Assembly: GCA_003697105.1 (NCBI GenBank)
Contig: RFFQ01000009.1
Coordinates: 1 to 40,099, forward strand
Source of the DNA: Gemmatimonadota bacterium
Lineage (GTDB): Bacteria; 4572-55; J002
Direction: 5' to 3'
Length of the DNA stretch: 40,099 nt
In this document: piece by piece, positions 6,908 through 15,332 of the stretch
Numbering within the stretch: position 1 is the first letter of the stretch
Layout of the letters: each line of letters starts with the position of its first letter
Notes under the pieces: generated by a model
What the model saw: only the letters and a program-made list of their open reading frames with translations
The model's database searches: none
What the model was told of the DNA's origin: nothing
Program-made: the position numbers and the translations under genes

Positions 6908-8911
6908 GTGAATTTAATGAACTCCATTTTGGATCAGGTCAATATTCAAACGGTTCTAAACGATTATGCTGAGATTCTCCAGATGCCGTTGGCGCTTCTC
7001 CGCCCTAACTGCAGCCTAATTGCGGTCGCGGAAACCATCCCGTTCACAGAAGATGTAACTACGTGCCATCCCTACTTACCTACCCCCGAATTCCTCATGT
7101 TTCAGGATGACCATGATCGGCTATGGACGGTAACACCACTGTCTGTCCACAATCACTCCGTAGAAGGATATTTGGTCAGCTATGAGATGCCACCGGAGAA
7201 CAATCGGGCGCTATTAGAACGGGTCAACCGCCTGATGGGATATCATCTGGTGCAATTGCTCATTAAAGACCTTAAAATACATCAAAAAGAGCAAGAACTG
7301 ACCCACCGTTACGAGGAACTTGAATTCCTTTATGAGGTGGGTGAGGTACTTAACAACATTTTTGATGTGCAGGAAGCCACCCAGCGCATTCTCTCCAAAG
7401 CGATGGAAGTCCTAAAAGTGGATAAAGGCTCCGTAATGCTCGTCGATAAACAGGGTGAGATGACGATTTTCGCCTCCAAGGGTATCCCAGCAGAGATCGC
7501 CCGAAAAACACGGGTGCGCCCCGGCGAAGGTATCTCTGGAAAAGTATTGGAAACCGGAGAACCGATGTTCTCCGAAAATATTGAACAAGAAGTGTACTAC
7601 CAAAACAAAGCCTTCAAACAGTACCGCTCCGGTACATTTATGAGCCTGCCAATCTCGCTCCCGACCGCCGGTAACAAACGTAAGATTCTGGGTGTATTGA
7701 ACTTAAATGATAAGATCAATGAAGAACCCTTCCACGCCAATGATCTGAAATTAGCCGGAATGATTGCCACTCAAGCGGCAATTTTCATTGAAAATGCACA
7801 AAATTATGAGAATATCCTCAATGAAAAGAAAAAGTTTGAAACGATCCTCACCGGCATGGGGGATGGCGTGATTGTTACCGATGAGAAATGCCAAGTGATC
7901 CTGATCAACAACATGGCTCGGAAATTATTGGAACTACCGAAATCCCAAGGGCTGGGTGACAATTTTTATGACATAATTGCCGCGTTTCAACTCTCGCTTC
8001 CGCTGGATTATCTCCGCAAAACCACCACCGAGACCCTCCATTACGAGGTCACAATTCGGGAACACCCCCTGCGCGTTTGTACGGCAACCATGACCCGCAT
8101 CTATGATAAAGACCAACGGTTGGTAAATACAATTGTCCTATTGCATGATATTACCGTAGAAAAAACGCAAGAATTGATGAAAACAGAGTTTCTCTCTTTA
8201 ATTTCGCACAAACTCCGCACACCTTTGGTCGGTTTAGTGGGCTATCCCCAATTTTTACTGGATGAAACATTGGGTAAACTAAATGACCAACAACGGCAAG
8301 CCATTGAAACTATCGGTAAACAAAGCCAATATTTGACCCGTTTAGTCGATCAACTCCTGCGCTTCACTGAACTGGAAAGCCAAAAATTGGAACTCCACAT
8401 TGAGGCACAGCACCCATACTTGCTCCTCAAAGCCGCTATCGATGAAAATATGAAAACCGCGAAACAAAAACAGATCGACCTCCAGCTAGACGCTAAAAAC
8501 CTTCCTCCATTTATCTATGTGGACGGAGAACGGGTGATCGAAATCCTAACTAATCTGATTAACAATGCGATCAAATTCAGCCCGGAAAATTCTGTTGTTC
8601 AGGTCAGTGCGGAAAAATTGAACGCCGAATGGTTGGAAATCCGTATAAAAGATAACGGAATCGGCATTGAAGCCGAGCATCTTGAACTCATTTTTGAGCG
8701 TTTCTATCAGGTGGAAGAATATTTTACCGGTCAGATTGAAGGAGTCGGTTTGGGACTTTCCGTTGTCAAACATCTGGTAGAAGCCCATCAAGGCAAAGTC
8801 TGGACAGAAAGTGTTTATGGAAAAGGGAGTACATTCTTTGTCCATTTGCCGATATCCCGATTGAAATCGCTTGCCAAATATGATTTTGACGAACTTGACT
8901 CCCAATATTAA
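6908..8911 (+). CDS. Sensor histidine kinase with GAF and PAS domains
   Basis: A soluble 667-residue kinase. Residues 1-120 form an unrecognised N-terminal domain, then a coiled coil (about 121-145), a GAF domain (about 145-300: VDKGSVMLVDKQGEM, RPGEGISGKVLETG), and a PAS domain (about 315-425: ILTGMGDGVIVTDEKCQVIL). HisKA has the phospho-acceptor H434 in LISHKLRTPLVGLV. The ATPase domain shows N-box NLINNAIKFSP, G1 DNGIGIE and G2 GVGLGLSVVKHLVEAH. There are no membrane helices. The GTG start follows TAAGG by 7 nt. No response regulator is adjacent; the nearest receiver protein is at 25552-25932. Confidence 0.93.
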   Translation: MNLMNSILDQVNIQTVLNDYAEILQMPLALLRPNCSLIAVAETIPFTEDVTTCHPYLPTPEFLMFQDDHDRLWTVTPLSVHNHSVEGYLVSYEMPPENNRALLERVNRLMGYHLVQLLIKDLKIHQKEQELTHRYEELEFLYEVGEVLNNIFDVQEATQRILSKAMEVLKVDKGSVMLVDKQGEMTIFASKGIPAEIARKTRVRPGEGISGKVLETGEPMFSENIEQEVYYQNKAFKQYRSGTFMSLPISLPTAGNKRKILGVLNLNDKINEEPFHANDLKLAGMIATQAAIFIENAQNYENILNEKKKFETILTGMGDGVIVTDEKCQVILINNMARKLLELPKSQGLGDNFYDIIAAFQLSLPLDYLRKTTTETLHYEVTIREHPLRVCTATMTRIYDKDQRLVNTIVLLHDITVEKTQELMKTEFLSLISHKLRTPLVGLVGYPQFLLDETLGKLNDQQRQAIETIGKQSQYLTRLVDQLLRFTELESQKLELHIEAQHPYLLLKAAIDENMKTAKQKQIDLQLDAKNLPPFIYVDGERVIEILTNLINNAIKFSPENSVVQVSAEKLNAEWLEIRIKDNGIGIEAEHLELIFERFYQVEEYFTGQIEGVGLGLSVVKHLVEAHQGKVWTESVYGKGSTFFVHLPISRLKSLAKYDFDELDSQY

Positions 8912-9047
8912 GACGTTTCTGATATTTTTACAGGGTTTAAGCCGTTCTATTACCAAACTCGATTCACCGGATTTCCAGAACGGATAGCCCGGGATTCCCT
9001 CAAAAAAAACCAGCAGACCCCATATCAATCTTATTGTACGAGATAAC

Positions 9048-9779
9048 ATGATGACTACACTTCTTTATTTAGAGCACCAACAGCAACTGACAGGTATTGC
9101 CCGAATCACCCAGATGCGTACCAGCGATTCTCACGGGGAAATTGAACTCGATCAGACCCTGTTTTACCCGCGAGGCGGCGGGCAACCAGCAGATATAGGG
9201 CAAATCGAAACGGAGACCGGCACATTTAAGGTCAACGATGTACGGATGCAAGATGGAATTGTTATCCATGTGGGAAAGGTGATCCGTGGATCCATGAAAG
9301 TGGGGCAGGACGCCACGTTACACGTTGATGCTACGGTACGGGAGCATCATGCCCAATTACATACGGCGGGACATTTGCTGGATGTCGCCATGCTCCATAC
9401 CGGCTTTGGATTCCCCCCCAATAAAGGGTATCACTACCCGGATAGCCCCTATGTGGAATATACCGGTATCATTCCCCCCGAAGACCGTCCCCGTGCCAAG
9501 ACTGCCTTAGAAACAGAAATGGATCGATTACGGTCTGAAGGGTTTGAGGTGCAACATCGCATTGTCCAGGCTGAGGATGTGCCACAATTGTGTTATGCGG
9601 TGCCAAGCCAACTTCCGGCGGACAAACCGATTCGCATTGTGACGGTCTATGGCGATAAAGGGATTCCCTGCGGTGGTACTCATGTGGCGAATATCAACCA
9701 ATTAAAACCCGTTCGGATAAAAAAAATCAAGGTGAAAAGCGGAAAAACCCGTATCACATATGTTCTCGAAGCGACATAA
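9048..9779 (+). CDS. Alanyl-tRNA editing protein (AlaX family)
   Basis: A free-standing editing domain that hydrolyses mischarged Ser-tRNA(Ala), or Gly-tRNA(Ala). The 243-residue protein carries the zinc-binding pairs H105-x3-H109 (HTAGHLLDVA) and C208-x3-H212 (PCGGTH), plus TLFYPRGGGQPADIG near the N-terminus, all hallmarks of the AlaRS second additional domain. It lacks the aminoacylation domain and the C-terminal C-Ala region, so it is an AlaX and not a broken alaS. The start may be ATG 9048 or 9051. A 136-nt gap separates it from the kinase gene, so it may have its own weak promoter. Confidence 0.93.
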   Translation: MMTTLLYLEHQQQLTGIARITQMRTSDSHGEIELDQTLFYPRGGGQPADIGQIETETGTFKVNDVRMQDGIVIHVGKVIRGSMKVGQDATLHVDATVREHHAQLHTAGHLLDVAMLHTGFGFPPNKGYHYPDSPYVEYTGIIPPEDRPRAKTALETEMDRLRSEGFEVQHRIVQAEDVPQLCYAVPSQLPADKPIRIVTVYGDKGIPCGGTHVANINQLKPVRIKKIKVKSGKTRITYVLEAT

Positions 9780-9913
9780 GCGAAAATATTTTTACGGGAT
9801 TTATCCGATCCGGTACTCAAAATAAGATAGCAAGATACCGATAAGAATAAATTTGGGTTGGAGACAAAATAAACGGGGACGATAACCTTCCCCTTCCAGC
9901 CCGGTTTTTCATA

Positions 9914-9957
9914 ATAAAACCGGCGAAGATGATAATATTGATCTTCGCCGGTTTTAT
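9914..9957. terminator. Bidirectional intrinsic terminator
   Basis: Perfect 17-bp arms (9914-9930 and 9941-9957) enclose a 10-nt loop. The GC-rich core CCGGCGAAGAT is flanked by A-runs and T-runs on both sides, so it can stop transcription in both directions. It lies between the convergent AlaX and cytochrome genes. Confidence 0.92.
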
Positions 9958-9978
9958 GTTGGGGTTTTTGGTTACGAT

Positions 9979-11214
9979 TTACTTTTTAGCGCGTAACTCT
10001 TCATCCATTGCTTTAATTTCGGCTAAATCCCGCTTCATTTCGCTCCAGCCGTACCATAGTGCATAGTCTGGGTTGTGATGAAAGGTACCTTGAAAGGTAC
10101 GCATCCGGTGTTTCAGATGCATCTCAAACAGCGTGTGTTCAATCGGCGTGGGAGCATCATGAAAAGTAAGCAGATCGGGGAAGGCATAGGCATAACTTTC
10201 TGGCTTTTCCAGAATGCCATCTTGATAAAGTCCAGCAACAATCCGGATGGCTTCTGCCAATAACCGGTCTGCCTGACGGATCATTTGATCCCCTTTTTCC
10301 AACTCTGCTTTGGCAAAATTTTCTGAGTGGCATTGACTGCAGGCCTGGATCATCTTATTTCGCTCGGCATCAAATGCTTCCTGCGTTAAACGCGCGACAT
10401 CGGCGGCTTTCACCACTTCAAGTCGCTCGGTGGGATTACCTTCGGGGTCTAATACTCCAAGCGCCTGTAAAATCGTAACTTGGTCGGCTTGCCACTGTTC
10501 ATCTTCCGGTAGTGGGAGGCGCACCCCCAAAAATCCCCATGCCGTCCGAACTTCATGATTACCATCTTGCATATGGCAATCTTGGCAGGTCGGCGCCGCC
10601 ACCTCTTCCGGCAACGTTCCATTTTGTTTTAATAGATACCGTACACCATGTTTGGAACTCGAATACATCTCCCATTGCGGATGATCAAACCCCATATGGC
10701 AGGTTTGGCAGGCTTGCGGTTGTTGGGCTTCTTTTTTAGAAAACGTGTGACGGGTATGGCACGCATCACAGGATGCCACCCCGAACCCGGCGCCATGTGC
10801 TTTCAACTCCGCAATTTCTTCTTCGGATTTCAAACCGATCTTATGGCAACCGCCACAACCTTTCATACCGTCTGCCAATTCCATCGGTAACCAGTGCGTT
10901 GTGGGCATCGCTTTCATCGCCGCCCAAGCAAGCGCGTGCTTCCCTTTTTTGTACTGCTCAACTTGGTCGCTATGACACATGTCACAGGTTTCTGGAGTGG
11001 GTATCTCGACTTTCGCCACATCATCTGCCGAAGTATGATTCCCACCGTGACAAATGTCACAGGTGATTCCATTCTCGCTATGCAGACTGTTCTGCCAATC
11101 CGTAACAATGCCGGGAGTTACCTCCTTATGGCATTCAATACAATCTTGACTAAACCCTGTTGCTACCCACAACAGGGTCATAATACACACAAAAAGTATC
11201 GAACGTAAACGCAT
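9979..11214 (-). CDS. Octaheme cytochrome c, hydroxylamine oxidoreductase-like
   Basis: A 411-residue periplasmic multihaem protein with signal peptide MRLRSILFVCIMTLLWVATG. It has eight CXXCH haem sites: CIECH, CDICH, CDMCH, CGGCH, CDACH, CQTCH, CQDCH and CSQCH. The haem spacing and the C-terminal region (LKHRMRTFQGTFHHNPDY, then WYGW) resemble the HAO/octahaem family, which includes hydroxylamine oxidation, nitrite reduction and hydrazine chemistry. Whether the catalytic-haem crosslinking tyrosine is present cannot be decided by eye. The start ATG 11214 is preceded by a strong AAGGAGG (11224-11230). The computed frame extends to 11298 but lacks such a site there. It follows oadB by 86 nt and may share its transcript. 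No quinol-dehydrogenase partner is adjacent. Confidence 0.82.
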   Translation of the reverse strand: MRLRSILFVCIMTLLWVATGFSQDCIECHKEVTPGIVTDWQNSLHSENGITCDICHGGNHTSADDVAKVEIPTPETCDMCHSDQVEQYKKGKHALAWAAMKAMPTTHWLPMELADGMKGCGGCHKIGLKSEEEIAELKAHGAGFGVASCDACHTRHTFSKKEAQQPQACQTCHMGFDHPQWEMYSSSKHGVRYLLKQNGTLPEEVAAPTCQDCHMQDGNHEVRTAWGFLGVRLPLPEDEQWQADQVTILQALGVLDPEGNPTERLEVVKAADVARLTQEAFDAERNKMIQACSQCHSENFAKAELEKGDQMIRQADRLLAEAIRIVAGLYQDGILEKPESYAYAFPDLLTFHDAPTPIEHTLFEMHLKHRMRTFQGTFHHNPDYALWYGWSEMKRDLAEIKAMDEELRAKK

Positions 11215-11300
11215 AAAAATAACCCTCCTTACAGGTTGTGAATGATAGAAACGGTCTTTCAAAGACCTACACCGGAAGGAATAGGTCTGATACAGCAACG

Positions 11301-12485
11301 TTACCGGAAAATTGCAAGTAAGACACCGGCGCCTACAGCGGAACCGATCACACCAGCGACGTTAGGACCCATCGCGTGCATGATCAAAAAGTTATTTGGG
11401 TCTTCCTCCTGTCCAATGGTATGAACCACTCGCGCCGAATCCGGTACCGCAGAAACACCCGCCGCACCAATCAACGGATTGATTTTTTCTTTGGAGACCA
11501 AATTCATCAATTTGGCAAATAGAACCCCTGCCGCGGTTGCCACCATGAATGACAGCGCCCCCATAATGAAAATAACAATGGACTGGGGTTTAAGAAAGGT
11601 ACTAGCTTGGGTGCTTGCCCCGACAGTTACACCTAATAGGATCGTCACAATATCAATAAATGGGTTGCGTGCGGTACGGGCAAGACGTTCGGTCACCCCG
11701 CTCTCTTTTAGTAAATTTCCGAAGAAGAGCATCCCCAACAAGGGGAGTGCCCCCGGCGCAATAAAGGTACACACTAATAACCCGACAATCGGAAAGAGAA
11801 TTTTTTGAATCTTGGTTGCCGGAGGAGGAGGAGCCATGCGGATGAGCCGCTCTTCCCGGGTAGTGAGCAATTTCATGATAGGTGGCTGGATGACAGGTAC
11901 CAACGCCATGTATGAATACGCGGAAATTGCAATCGCTCCCAATAAATCTGGGGCAAGTTGGGAGGAGAGGAAAATTGCGGTAGGTCCATCTGCGCCACCA
12001 ATAATCCCGATAGAGGCGGCGGCACGCCGTAAACGTTCGTGCGCACCCAGCAAACCGGCGGGGTCATCCATCAGCCCGGTTCCCGGAAAGGTCGCGCCAA
12101 CCCAAATTGCGGCAATAAAGGTTGCAAAAATACCGATTTGGGCGGCAGCACCGAGTAAAATCAACTTTGGTTTGGAAATCAAACAGGAAAAATCGGTCAT
12201 TGCCCCGATTCCCATGAAAATCAACGGTGGATAAACCCCGTAGAGCACTCCAAAATACAAATACCGCAAAACACTACCATCTTCATAAATCCCGATACGC
12301 AAGCCTTCCGGGATGGGCACATTACCGATCAAAATACCAAAACCAATTGGCACCAGCAGGAGCGGCTCATAATCCTTTTTGATCGCGAGATAGATGAATA
12401 CACATCCGACGACGATCATAATCAAGTTGCCCAGCTCGAAATTGGTAAACCCGGACATGCTAAGATATTGTCGAAATTCTTGCAA
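11301..12485 (-). CDS. oadB: Sodium-translocating decarboxylase beta subunit
   Basis: The membrane subunit that decarboxylates carboxybiotin and exports sodium ions. The 394-residue protein is highly hydrophobic with many helices and carries IIGGADGPTAIFLSSQLAPD, followed by further conserved runs such as GVTVGAS and GVSAVPDSARVV and HAMGPNVAGVIGSAVGAG at the end. This matches OadB/GcdB/MmdB. Start TTG 12485 follows AAGGAG by 8-9 nt. It is 17 nt downstream of the biotin carrier gene. The mmdA-type alpha subunit upstream suggests it acts on methylmalonyl-CoA. Confidence 0.95.
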   Translation of the reverse strand: MQEFRQYLSMSGFTNFELGNLIMIVVGCVFIYLAIKKDYEPLLLVPIGFGILIGNVPIPEGLRIGIYEDGSVLRYLYFGVLYGVYPPLIFMGIGAMTDFSCLISKPKLILLGAAAQIGIFATFIAAIWVGATFPGTGLMDDPAGLLGAHERLRRAAASIGIIGGADGPTAIFLSSQLAPDLLGAIAISAYSYMALVPVIQPPIMKLLTTREERLIRMAPPPPATKIQKILFPIVGLLVCTFIAPGALPLLGMLFFGNLLKESGVTERLARTARNPFIDIVTILLGVTVGASTQASTFLKPQSIVIFIMGALSFMVATAAGVLFAKLMNLVSKEKINPLIGAAGVSAVPDSARVVHTIGQEEDPNNFLIMHAMGPNVAGVIGSAVGAGVLLAIFR

Positions 12486-12502
12486 AATCGCGCTCCTTCC
12501 GT

Positions 12503-12916
12503 TTATTCAAACGTGATCAAAACTTGACCTTGTTGAACGGAATCTCCGTTTTTCACGTTGACATTCTTGATCTTACCCGAAACGGGGGAACTGATGTTGG
12601 TGTTCATTTTCATGGCTTCGATGACGACTAACGGGTCATTTTCTTTTACACTCGCACCCGCACTGACCTTCACTTCGACCACCGTTCCAGCAATCGGCGA
12701 GGTCAGTTCTTTTTTATTTCCTCCCGGCTGTGGAACCGGCGGTGACGCGGGAGCTGCCGCTGGGGGCACCCCGACATTGGACGAAACGGGCGAGGGCAAC
12801 GGAGCCCCTGTGGTCTGTGGAAAACCATACGACGAACCGCCAAGTTCATCGTCTTCCAGAAGTTCCACTTCCACATCGTAAGTAGTGCCATTGACGGTCA
12901 CACGTAACTTTTTCAC
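12503..12916 (-). CDS. Biotin carboxyl carrier protein of the sodium-pumping decarboxylase
   Basis: A 137-residue carrier that shuttles the carboxyl group from the alpha to the beta subunit. The N-terminal segment (1-25) precedes a Pro/Ala/Ser-rich flexible linker (about 30-70), then a biotinyl domain with the acceptor lysine in VIEAMKMNT (about 100-108) and GTVVEVKVSAGASV. Start is GTG 12916, 8 nt after AAGGAG. It lies between the oadG-like and oadB genes, the usual arrangement for the methylmalonyl-CoA and glutaconyl-CoA decarboxylase gamma subunit. Confidence 0.95.
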   Translation of the reverse strand: MKKLRVTVNGTTYDVEVELLEDDELGGSSYGFPQTTGAPLPSPVSSNVGVPPAAAPASPPVPQPGGNKKELTSPIAGTVVEVKVSAGASVKENDPLVVIEAMKMNTNISSPVSGKIKNVNVKNGDSVQQGQVLITFE

Positions 12917-13026
12917 GAGTTACACTCCTTAATTTTATAAGAATGATGGTGATAAATAATAGCGGATAGATTCAGATGATGTTCTGCTGAAATGTTTCAG
13001 ACCCTTCAAGATTTTTAAATTAACAC

Positions 13027-13371
13027 TTATGGCTGTTTTTCAATCCGATGAGACGCCATAACAGTTGCTCGACCTTGAATCGACCACGAGCTCGCCTCCG
13101 CAGGACCGCTACGATATCGAATTTTACGAATCCGTGCTTTGCCGTAGGCGGCTAACACCGCCGCGGAAATTGCGGCAACAACTTCTGGTGAAACACCGTG
13201 AACGGAATCAGACACTACAGAGGCATCTCCGGTTTGGGGCGATTTAGAACGCGTCAATAACGTATCAACCCGGTCAAATAGGCTCAAAATCCACGCAATA
13301 ACGATCAATGCCCCAAATACAATGCTGATGCCAATCGCTGAAATTTTGACACCGTAAAGAATATCTTCCAT
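13027..13371 (-). CDS. OadG-family small membrane subunit of the decarboxylase
   Basis: A 114-residue protein with one N-terminal membrane helix (about 10-30: ISAIGISIVFGALIVIAWIL) and a charged cytoplasmic tail with Ala-rich EVVAAISAAVLAAYGKARI. This is the pattern of OadG/MmdD delta or gamma subunits, which assemble the pump and anchor the alpha subunit. Start ATG 13371 follows AAGGA by about 10 nt. It sits between mmdA and the biotin carrier gene. Small size and weak sequence conservation make the call depend partly on context. Confidence 0.85.
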   Translation of the reverse strand: MEDILYGVKISAIGISIVFGALIVIAWILSLFDRVDTLLTRSKSPQTGDASVVSDSVHGVSPEVVAAISAAVLAAYGKARIRKIRYRSGPAEASSWSIQGRATVMASHRIEKQP

Positions 13372-13450
13372 AACATGCTATCCTTGTGACTGTAACCCCA
13401 AATCAAAACCGGGATGTTTTTAGAATGAATACATCCCGCAACATACTACA

Positions 13451-13505
13451 CTCACCAACTCCCGAACTCCCAAACTCCCAAACTCACTAAACTCACTAAA
13501 CTCAA
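13451..13505. repeat. Short degenerate tandem repeat between mmdA and oadG
   Basis: Consecutive units on the plus strand: CTCACCAA, CTCCCGAA, CTCCCAAA, CTCCCAAA, CTCACTAAA, CTCACTAAA, CTCAA. The period is 8 bp, then 9 bp. It ends 1 nt before the mmdA stop codon and lies within the operon, so it is transcribed. Confidence 0.85.
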
Positions 13506-13506
13506 T

Positions 13507-15060
13507 TTATAATGGGATCAATCCGTGTTTTTTGTGTGGACGGAGTTCTCGTTTTGTTCGCAGCGACTCCAACGCCAAGCTAAGGTAGCGCCGGGTATCT
13601 TTAGGTTCAATAATATCATCGATCAGGTTTCGAGCCGCGCCGACGTACGGGTTCGCAAATTCCGTTTTATATTTTTCGATAAACTCTTGAGTTGCCGCCT
13701 GTTTATCTTCAGCCGCGTTGATCTCCTTGCGATACACAATGCCAACGGCGCCTTCGGCGCCCATCACCGCAATTTCACCGGTGGGCCAAGCACAAACCCG
13801 GTCACATCCTAGGTCTTTACCACACATTGCCAAATACGCACCTCCGTACGCTTTCCGCAAAATTACGGAAATTTTCGGTACGGTCGCCGCCGAATAGGCA
13901 AAGAGCATTTTGGCGCCGTGCCGGATAATTCCGCCGTACTCTTGTTGAATGCCGGGCATAAAACCGGGTACATCCACAAACGTGACCAACGGAATATTAA
14001 AAGCATTACAAAAGCGCACAAAACGGGAAATTTTATCCGAACTATCAATGTCCAGAACACCCGCTTTGACCATCGGTTGGTTACCGACGATACCCACAGT
14101 ACGCCCATTCAAGCGAGCAAAACCGACAATGGCGTTTGCGGCAAAATGGTCTTGAACTTCTAGGAAATCACCATTATCGATCACCCGCCGGATCACCTCC
14201 CGCATATCATAGGGTTCGCGGGGATTATCTGGGATGATCTGATTTAATGCTAAATCCTCTACAATGGTAAGCTCTCCATCACCGAAATCGGGAGGGTCTT
14301 CCATATTATTCGAAGGGAGGAAACTCAGCAATTTTTTGCAGATTTGAGCCGCGTGTTCATCATTTTCTGCCACAAAATGAACAACGCCACTATAGGTCAT
14401 TTGGGCATATACCCCGCCTAACTCTTCAGCGGAAATATCTTCCCCCGTGACCTGTTTAATGACCGAAGGTCCCGTGATAAACAACTTTCCGGTATTTTTG
14501 ACCATGATAATAAAGTCCGTCAGGGCAGGCGAGTAAGCGGCACCTCCGGCACAGGGACCGGCAATGATGGAAATCTGGGGCACAACCCCCGACAACAAAA
14601 CGTTGCGATAAAATATTTTCCCATAACCACTGAGCGAATCGATTCCTTCTTGGATGCGAGCACCGCCGCTGTCGTTCACAAAGATGAAAGGTGCGCCGCA
14701 TTTCAGGGACATGTCCATCATTTGACAAATCTTATCCGCATGCATTTCACCAACGGAGCCCCCAGAGACGGTAAAATCCTGCGATGCTACAAATACTTGC
14801 CGCCCGTCTATCGTCCCGCCAACCGTGACCACACCATCTCCGGGCAACTCCTTACCTGCCATCCCAAATGCGGTACCGCGATGCTTTGAAAATAGGAACA
14901 TCTCTTGTGTGGTTTCTGGGTCGAGTAGCAATGCCACCCGTTCCCGGGCAGTGAGCTTCCCAGCGGCATGTTGTTTTTCAATCCGCTTTTCACCTCCACC
15001 CTTCCACAAACGTGCTTTTTCTTCTCGTAACCGCCTGATTTTATCATTCGTTTTATCCAT
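13507..15060 (-). CDS. mmdA: Methylmalonyl-CoA decarboxylase alpha subunit (acyl-CoA carboxyltransferase)
   Basis: Transfers the carboxyl group from an acyl-CoA, probably methylmalonyl-CoA, to biotin. The 517-residue protein has the two crotonase-like carboxyltransferase halves: GKLTARERVALLLDPET at the start, GDGVVTVGGTIDGR, NDSGGARIQEGIDSLSGYG, IAGPCAGGAAYSPALTDF, VDVPGFMPGIQQEYGGIIRH, AYGGAYLAMCGKD and GAEGAVGIVYRKEI. This is the PccB/MmdA family. The oadG, carrier and oadB genes downstream indicate a decarboxylase sodium pump rather than a biosynthetic carboxylase, and no biotin carboxylase gene is present. Start ATG 15060 follows AAGG by about 9-10 nt. Confidence 0.95.
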   Translation of the reverse strand: MDKTNDKIRRLREEKARLWKGGGEKRIEKQHAAGKLTARERVALLLDPETTQEMFLFSKHRGTAFGMAGKELPGDGVVTVGGTIDGRQVFVASQDFTVSGGSVGEMHADKICQMMDMSLKCGAPFIFVNDSGGARIQEGIDSLSGYGKIFYRNVLLSGVVPQISIIAGPCAGGAAYSPALTDFIIMVKNTGKLFITGPSVIKQVTGEDISAEELGGVYAQMTYSGVVHFVAENDEHAAQICKKLLSFLPSNNMEDPPDFGDGELTIVEDLALNQIIPDNPREPYDMREVIRRVIDNGDFLEVQDHFAANAIVGFARLNGRTVGIVGNQPMVKAGVLDIDSSDKISRFVRFCNAFNIPLVTFVDVPGFMPGIQQEYGGIIRHGAKMLFAYSAATVPKISVILRKAYGGAYLAMCGKDLGCDRVCAWPTGEIAVMGAEGAVGIVYRKEINAAEDKQAATQEFIEKYKTEFANPYVGAARNLIDDIIEPKDTRRYLSLALESLRTKRELRPHKKHGLIPL

Positions 15061-15127
15061 AATCGATACGCCTTATAATAAAACATGAGCCGATCCGACC
15101 TAAAAAGTCGACTAATTTATCGGACAT

Positions 15128-15156
15128 AACTTAGCACACTCACCCCCAGATTTCAA
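15128..15156 (-). promoter_or_regulatory. Promoter of the methylmalonyl-CoA decarboxylase operon
   Basis: On the minus strand TTGAAA (15151-15156), a 17-bp spacer and TAAGTT (15128-15133), about 65 nt upstream of the mmdA start. It is back to back with the plus-strand promoter at 15243. Confidence 0.55.
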
Positions 15157-15242
15157 TGATTTTTTCGCCTAAAATAGATAAAAACCTCTAAAAAGTGATA
15201 AAAACAACCTGCTTTTACCCAAACTCCGGTAAGATTTGATCC

Positions 15243-15272
15243 TTGACAAAAAAAGCAAAAACAGCATATCCT
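15243..15272 (+). promoter_or_regulatory. Promoter of the CXXC protein gene
   Basis: A perfect TTGACA (15243-15248), an 18-bp A-rich spacer and TATCCT (15267-15272). It is followed by AGGGGGAG at 15282-15289 and the gene start at 15333. Confidence 0.6.
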
Positions 15273-15332
15273 TATAAACAAAGGGGGAGATAGAAGAAAT
15301 TGTTTATCCAACACAAAACGGGAGGTTTGGTC

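Noticed and set aside
11215-11298. N-terminal extension of the octaheme cytochrome
   Set aside because: A strong AAGGAGG precedes ATG 11214, whose product starts with a clean signal peptide.
13451-13505. CRISPR-like array
   Set aside because: Units are 8-9 bp without spacers. No CRISPR array or cas gene was found anywhere in the window.
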